Assembly: GCA_964384965.1 (NCBI GenBank) | Contig: CAYLLR010000024.1 | Location: 1 to 9,341, forward strand | DNA: 9,341 bases | DNA from: GW2011-AR1 sp964384965 | Lineage (GTDB): Archaea > Nanobdellota > Nanobdellia > Pacearchaeales > GW2011-AR1 | Direction: 5' to 3' | Part shown: in pieces, positions 6,061-9,341 of the stretch | Numbering within the stretch: position 1 is the first letter of the stretch | Layout of the letters: every line of letters starts with the position of its first letter | Translations under genes and position numbers: made by a program | Notes under the pieces: model-generated | Told to the model about the DNA's origin: nothing | The model's database searches: none | The model's input: only the letters and a program-made list of their open reading frames with translations

Positions 6061-6849
6061 ATGACCGTCTATTCACATTCAAAATTATCGACATACGAAC
6101 AATGTATGTATAAATATAAATTAAAATATTTAGACAAAGTTCCTTCTCCAATAGAAAAATCGATAGAAGCCCATTTGGGGATATGCATCCATGAATCTCT
6201 TGAATGGTTGTATAAAAATGTTCTAAAAGGAAAAGTTCCAACACTTGACGAGTTAATAGAAAAATATTCCAGTTCTTGGAAAGAGAAAGATAGCAAAGAA
6301 ATTGTAATTGTAAAATCTTTAACAAAACAAGATTATTTTAATAAAGGCATAAAATTTCTGATTGATTATTATTTGAAACACAAACCCTTTTCTGACGGGA
6401 CTCTTGAACTGGAAAAAAGAGTATGGATTACTCTTGAGAAAAATTTTCCCCACAAAATTATTGGATACATAGACCGAATAGCATACAATAAAGAAAAAAA
6501 TGAATATGAAATTCATGATTACAAGACAGCAAACACCCTCCCGGATAGGGAAAAATTTGAAAAGGATAGGCAACTTGCACTTTATTCTATAGCAATAAAA
6601 CAAATGTATAATCACGAAAAACCCATTCTTTTAACATGGCATTATCTAAATTATAATCTTTCGATTACTTCTAAAAGAACAAATGAACAATTAGAAAAAT
6701 TAAAAAAAGAAATAATGGATTTAATAAACAAAATCGAAAATACTAAAGAATTCCCCTATACGAAATCTGTTCTTTGTGATTGGTGCGAATATAAACCTTA
6801 TTGTAAAGCTTGGGGAAACAAATTACCTTTGGAATATGTAAACAGATAA
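6061..6849 (+). CDS. RecB/Cas4-like PD-(D/E)XK nuclease with Fe-S cysteines
   Basis: A 262-residue stand-alone nuclease of the RecB/AddB/Cas4 type. YSHSKLSTYEQC (4-15) is the typical N-terminal motif with the first cysteine. LGICIHESLEWLY (39-51) carries His44 of motif I. GYIDRI (135-140) gives Asp138, HDYKTA (152-157) gives the catalytic D153-x-K155, and QLALYSIA (171-178) is the QxxxY motif. C-x2-C-x5-C at 239, 242 and 248, together with Cys15, makes the four ligands of the 4Fe-4S cluster known in AddB and Cas4 relatives. All catalytic and cluster residues are intact, so an active DNA exo- or endonuclease in repair is expected. No helicase, cas1/cas2 or CRISPR repeat lies nearby, so a Cas4 name is not justified. 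The cluster needs sulfur from a desulfurase such as the one encoded at 7584. Confidence 0.88.
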   Translation: MTVYSHSKLSTYEQCMYKYKLKYLDKVPSPIEKSIEAHLGICIHESLEWLYKNVLKGKVPTLDELIEKYSSSWKEKDSKEIVIVKSLTKQDYFNKGIKFLIDYYLKHKPFSDGTLELEKRVWITLEKNFPHKIIGYIDRIAYNKEKNEYEIHDYKTANTLPDREKFEKDRQLALYSIAIKQMYNHEKPILLTWHYLNYNLSITSKRTNEQLEKLKKEIMDLINKIENTKEFPYTKSVLCDWCEYKPYCKAWGNKLPLEYVNR

Positions 6850-6903
6850 CATCGAAAAATTAGGGCAAATTTTGATTTAATAATTTAATCTGAAATGTTT
6901 AAT

Positions 6904-7158
6904 TTAAAAAGCAAAGGAGTAATTTAAAGGAATTTTTTCTTCACCCTCTAAAGTAGATTTATAATATCCATAATAATCCTTGATATTTTCTGGAATTCCT
7001 ATAACGTCTGCCCCTAATTGGATTCCTCTACTCTTAAGATAATCTTTATCTATTCTATCCATTTTAGGAGGAAGCCTTTCATAAAGAATAACTTCCAATA
7101 AGCCTTCTTTTTTTAAGGATTCACACACTTCCAATTGAAATGTTTTAATGGATCTCAT
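6904..7158 (-). CDS. Small hypothetical protein divergent from the ArsR-type regulator
   Basis: An 84-residue frame of unrecognised family that I consider real. It has its own consensus-like promoter at leaderless distance, lies in no other gene, and has a soluble-protein composition (MRSIKTFQLEVCESLKKEG; GADVIGIPENI; it ends NYSFAF). The predicted pattern is helix, strand (LLEVILYERL), helix, strand, with an acidic C-terminal half. One cysteine (C12) is present and no membrane helix is evident. It converges with the nuclease gene (54-base gap) and diverges from the regulator at 7238. Both promoters and the operator-like inverted repeat share the 79-base gap, so joint control is possible. Function is unknown. 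Confidence 0.6.
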   Translation of the reverse strand: MRSIKTFQLEVCESLKKEGLLEVILYERLPPKMDRIDKDYLKSRGIQLGADVIGIPENIKDYYGYYKSTLEGEEKIPLNYSFAF

Positions 7159-7179
7159 GAAGTCAAAATAATCTTAAAA

Positions 7180-7187
7180 TTTAAAAA
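7180..7187 (-). promoter_or_regulatory. TATA box for the minus-strand small protein
   Basis: On the minus strand GGAAAC (7193-7188) is followed by TTTTTAAA (7187-7180), centred 25-26 nt from ATG 7158. This spacing supports the gene and a leaderless transcript. Confidence 0.6.
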
Positions 7188-7207
7188 GTTTCCTAAAGGT
7201 TAAAAAC

Positions 7208-7216
7208 TTTTATATA
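7208..7216 (+). promoter_or_regulatory. TATA box for the ArsR-type regulator
   Basis: TAAAAAC (7201-7207) is a BRE-like element before TTTTATATA, centred 26 nt upstream of ATG 7238. It lies back to back with the divergent promoter at 7180-7193. Confidence 0.65.
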
Positions 7217-7217
7217 C

Positions 7218-7241
7218 TCATATGAACTTCACTTCATATGA
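7218..7241. promoter_or_regulatory. Perfect 9+9 bp inverted repeat, probable operator of the ArsR-type regulator
   Basis: TCATATGAA (7218-7226) and TTCATATGA (7233-7241) are exact reverse complements separated by six bases. The repeat begins directly after the TATA box and covers the predicted transcription start and the ATG. Each arm contains the 8-bp palindrome TCATATGA, centre-to-centre about 16 bp apart. A dimeric winged-helix protein bound here would block polymerase, so autorepression by the gene product is the simplest reading. Confidence 0.65.
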
Positions 7242-7546
7242 AATGTGACGCATATCACACCTTTTTTAAGAATCTTTCAAACCCCCTAAAAATAGGGGTA
7301 ATTACCGCACTAAAAGAAAAACCAATGTCGGTAAATGAACTTTCAAAAAAACTAAAAATAGAACAATCAAAACTCTCCCACACTCTTGCAAATTTAAGAT
7401 TTTGTAATTTAGTTAATTTTAAACAAAAAGGAAAACATCGGATATATTTTTTAAATAAAAAAACAATTCTTCCAATATTAAAAATAATTGACAAACATAG
7501 AACTAATTATTGTCAAGGATGTAAAAACAGAAACAAGAAAAAATGA
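7238..7546 (+). CDS. ArsR-type winged-helix transcriptional regulator with C-terminal CxxC
   Basis: A 102-residue protein. FFKNLSNPLKIGVITALKEKP (9-29) is the first helical part of the ArsR fold. MSVNELSKKLKIEQSKLSHTLANLRFCNLV (30-59) is the helix-turn-helix with recognition helix QSKLSHTLANL, and GKHRIYFL (65-72) is the beta wing. The length is normal for ArsR/SmtB proteins. The classical metal site ELCVCDL in the recognition helix is absent. Instead there are cysteines at 3, 56, 92 and 95, the last two in YCQGC at the C-terminus, next to His87. A metal, Fe-S or redox sensor site made from these is plausible (inference). A perfect inverted repeat over its start suggests autorepression. The cysteine desulfurase starts 37 bases after its stop. 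Confidence 0.85.
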   Translation: MKCDAYHTFFKNLSNPLKIGVITALKEKPMSVNELSKKLKIEQSKLSHTLANLRFCNLVNFKQKGKHRIYFLNKKTILPILKIIDKHRTNYCQGCKNRNKKK

Positions 7547-7550
7547 AAAA

Positions 7551-7558
7551 TTTATTAA
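7551..7558 (+). promoter_or_regulatory. Possible internal TATA box for the cysteine desulfurase gene
   Basis: TTTATTAA, preceded by GAAAAA, is centred about 29 nt before ATG 7584, in the gap after the regulator. If used, the desulfurase could be transcribed independently of the repressed upstream promoter. Confidence 0.4.
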
Positions 7559-7583
7559 AATTAAAGATAGTCAAAATAATAAA

Positions 7584-8732
7584 ATGAAACCAATCTATCT
7601 TGACAATGCGGCGACGACAAAAATTGATAAAGAAGTTCTAAAAACAATGAGACCCTATTTTAAGGAATTTTATGGAAATGCTTCGTCGGTTCATCTTAAA
7701 GGTCAGGAATCGAAATTAGCAATTGAGTCGGCGAGAAAAATAATTGCAAAATCAATTGGAGCAAAGACCAATGAAATCTATTTCACGTCGGGGGGAACGG
7801 AATCAAATAATTGGGCATTAAAAGGAACTTTTTGGAAAAATTTTCCAAAAAAAAACCACATAATAACCACAAAAATAGAACATGATTGTATATTAAATAC
7901 TTGTAAATGGCTCGAAAAACAAGGGGCAAAACTAACATATCTCAATGTAGATAAAGAGGGGTTTATTGACGTGGAAGAATTAAAAAAATCGATAACAAAA
8001 AAAACTTTTATAGTCTCAATAATCCATGGAAACAACGAAATCGGAACAATTCAAAATCTGGAAGAGATTGGAAAAATTTGTAAAAACAAGGAGATATTAT
8101 TTCATACGGATGCTGCCCAAAGTTTCACAAAAATTCCCCTAAATGTAAAAAAGAATAACTTAAGTTTAGTTACTATCAATTCGCATAAAATTTATGGCCC
8201 AAAAGGAGTTGGAGCACTTTTTATAAAAGAGGGAACAAAAATAGATCCCTTGCACCATGGAGGGGGACACGAACGAAATTTAAGAAGCGGAACCGAAAAT
8301 GTCGCAGGAATCGTCGGGTTTTCTGAAGCAATAGAAATTTCAAAAAAAATTGATTTCAAAAAAATGAAAAAATTAAGAGATGCCCTCATAGAAGGAATTT
8401 TAAAAAAAATTCCAAATACCAAGTTAAATGGTCCAAAGGGTGAAAATAGGCTGCCGAATAATGTAAATATCTCCTTTAAAGATGTGGAGGGTGAAGCAAT
8501 TGGGGCCTACCTTGAAAACAAAAAAATTTACGTTTCTACCGGGTCCGCATGTATGTCGAACACAAATGCTCAAAGTCATGTTTTAAAAGCGATTGGTCTT
8601 TCCCCGCAAGAACAAGATGCCTCAATAAGATTCACATTAAGCAAAGATACAAAAATGAAAGAAATAAATTATGTCTTAAAAGTACTCCCTGAAATAATTA
8701 AAAAATTAAGAAAAATAAAATTAATAAAATGA
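7584..8732 (+). CDS. iscS: Cysteine desulfurase (NifS/IscS family, PLP-dependent)
   Basis: A 382-residue class V aminotransferase-fold enzyme that takes sulfur from L-cysteine, forming alanine and an enzyme persulfide that feeds Fe-S cluster assembly or tRNA thiolation. The N-terminus IYLDNAATT is typical. SGGTESNNWAL (69-79) binds the PLP phosphate, His100 (EHDCIL) stacks on the ring, and D176 and Q179 (HTDAAQ) contact it. Lys202 in NSHKIYGPKG forms the Schiff base, and HERNLRSGTEN (229-239) follows. The mobile loop holds catalytic Cys323 in STGSACMSN before SHVLKAIG. Length and the longer Cys loop fit the IscS/NifS group rather than SufS. The open frame extends to 7488, overlapping the regulator, but the conserved start is ATG 7584. 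Its stop overlaps the next gene by four bases. The iscS symbol names the family; a scaffold protein is not visible in the window. Confidence 0.94.
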   Translation: MKPIYLDNAATTKIDKEVLKTMRPYFKEFYGNASSVHLKGQESKLAIESARKIIAKSIGAKTNEIYFTSGGTESNNWALKGTFWKNFPKKNHIITTKIEHDCILNTCKWLEKQGAKLTYLNVDKEGFIDVEELKKSITKKTFIVSIIHGNNEIGTIQNLEEIGKICKNKEILFHTDAAQSFTKIPLNVKKNNLSLVTINSHKIYGPKGVGALFIKEGTKIDPLHHGGGHERNLRSGTENVAGIVGFSEAIEISKKIDFKKMKKLRDALIEGILKKIPNTKLNGPKGENRLPNNVNISFKDVEGEAIGAYLENKKIYVSTGSACMSNTNAQSHVLKAIGLSPQEQDASIRFTLSKDTKMKEINYVLKVLPEIIKKLRKIKLIK

Positions 8733-9341
8733 TATATGAATTAAGAAAAAAGAAAGATGAAAAAGTTGAAAGGGCATATAAAAAAGCAATGAAAGATTTG
8801 GATGATTTTTTTAAATTAAATTGGAAAAGGAATTTACCTCCAGTAATTTTATTAAAAAATAGAAAAGAGATAAATACTTTTTGGGGAGGAAAAACAAAAG
8901 ATTGGGTTGTTGCATTTGCAAAAAGAAACACAATTTACATATTAAATAAAAAAAATTATGAAAAAGAAAGTTCACATAAATATTCAGATAAAGAATACTC
9001 CGCATTAATTAAGCACGAATTATGCCATCTATTTTTTCGTGCGGTCTCAAAGTCAAACCAATACAACCAATTTATTTGGCTTAATGAAGGAGTAGCTGGA
9101 TTTTTATCTGAGCAATATAAAGATAAATCTAAACCAATAAAGTTTAAATTATTCTTAAATCAATATTCAAATTGGAAAGGTGATGCTTATTCTGAATCCT
9201 CTTATGCAGTTAAATTTTTAGTTGATAAATTTGGGAAAGAAAAATTATTGAACCTAATTAAGTCCCTTTCAAAGGTCAAGCAAGAAAAAGATTTTGATGA
9301 TTTTTTTAAAAAAATTTATGGCTCAAAACCCACATATAAAT
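8729..9341 (+). CDS. HExxH zinc metallopeptidase, peptidase MA-like (cut by window edge)
   Basis: A frame of 204 complete codons with no stop before the right edge. The start ATG overlaps the desulfurase stop (ATGA), so translation is coupled. ALIKHELCHLFF (92-103) contains the zinc motif H96-E97-x-x-H100, and WLNEGVAGFLSE (117-128) supplies the third ligand Glu120. This is the gluzincin arrangement shared by M1-like and peptidase_MA families. SSYAVKFLVDKFGKEKLLNLI (158-178) and DFDDFFKKIYG (188-198) match the helical tail usual after the catalytic part of peptidase_MA proteins. There is no signal peptide or membrane helix in the visible part, so it is presumably cytoplasmic. No Shine-Dalgarno precedes the start. 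The substrate is unknown, and the link to sulfur metabolism rests only on gene order. Confidence 0.82.
   Translation, partial: MIYELRKKKDEKVERAYKKAMKDLDDFFKLNWKRNLPPVILLKNRKEINTFWGGKTKDWVVAFAKRNTIYILNKKNYEKESSHKYSDKEYSALIKHELCHLFFRAVSKSNQYNQFIWLNEGVAGFLSEQYKDKSKPIKFKLFLNQYSNWKGDAYSESSYAVKFLVDKFGKEKLLNLIKSLSKVKQEKDFDDFFKKIYGSKPTYK

Noticed and set aside
6059..6615. Several minus-strand open frames opposite the PD-(D/E)XK nuclease
   Set aside because: The sense frame has complete nuclease and Fe-S motifs; the antisense frames have low-complexity hydrophobic composition.
6061..6849. Cas4 of a CRISPR-Cas system
   Set aside because: No CRISPR repeats, cas1 or cas2 are in the window, and the protein is longer than typical Cas4; the same motifs occur in general RecB-family nucleases.
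7244..7259. Bacterial CRP binding site (TGTGA-N6-TCACA)
   Set aside because: The match to the CRP consensus is exact in the half sites, but the context is archaeal and within a coding region, so CRP control is not credible; it is kept only as a possible secondary site of the local regulator.
7488..7583. Longer start for the cysteine desulfurase
   Set aside because: The extra 32 residues are Lys-rich, overlap the regulator in another frame, and precede the conserved MKPIYLDNAATT start of the family.
8698..9005. Minus-strand open frames at the right end
   Set aside because: They are antisense to the metallopeptidase frame, which has HExxH and NEG motifs and continues to the window edge.

Overview
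The window is AT-rich DNA (roughly 70% A+T) that reads as archaeal, most likely from a small-genome DPANN-type archaeon (Woesearchaeota/Pacearchaeota-like; the exact lineage is inference). The evidence is ribosomal protein S6e and the gamma subunit of initiation factor aIF2, which bacteria lack, together with BRE/TATA-type promoters. In at least seven genes the TATA centre lies about 25-30 nt from the start codon, so those mRNAs would be leaderless or nearly so. Internal operon genes instead use a Shine-Dalgarno site or start/stop overlap.

Layout, left to right. (1) 1-779, minus strand: a gene cut by the left edge, of unknown function, with an N-terminal stretch that resembles an Sm/LSm fold. 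(2) 780-1113: gene-free DNA with hairpins and short repeats. (3) 1114-2724: an OB-fold plus DHH/DHHA1 phosphoesterase (archaeal RecJ-like). (4) 3026-3466: S6e. (5) 3575-4100: a ribbon-helix-helix regulator overlapping a small single-pass membrane protein. (6) 4248-5438: aIF2 gamma lacking the usual zinc-knuckle cysteines. S6e and aIF2 gamma are neighbours in many archaea, so the two-gene unit in (5) looks like an insertion between them. (7) 5479-5895: a charged protein of unknown function. (8) 6061-6849: a stand-alone RecB/Cas4-like PD-(D/E)XK nuclease with four Fe-S-type cysteines. (9) 6904-7158, minus strand: a small unknown protein.

(10) 7238 to the right edge is the most system-like part. 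An ArsR-type winged-helix regulator with a C-terminal CxxC is followed by a NifS/IscS cysteine desulfurase, whose stop codon overlaps the start of a HExxH/NEG zinc metallopeptidase that runs off the window. A perfect 9+9 bp inverted repeat sits between the regulator's TATA box and its start codon, overlapping the ATG, as expected for autorepression. My inference is a self-regulated Fe-S or sulfur/metal homeostasis unit, analogous to SufR- or IscR-controlled operons of bacteria. No CRISPR array, rRNA, tRNA or insertion sequence was recognised.
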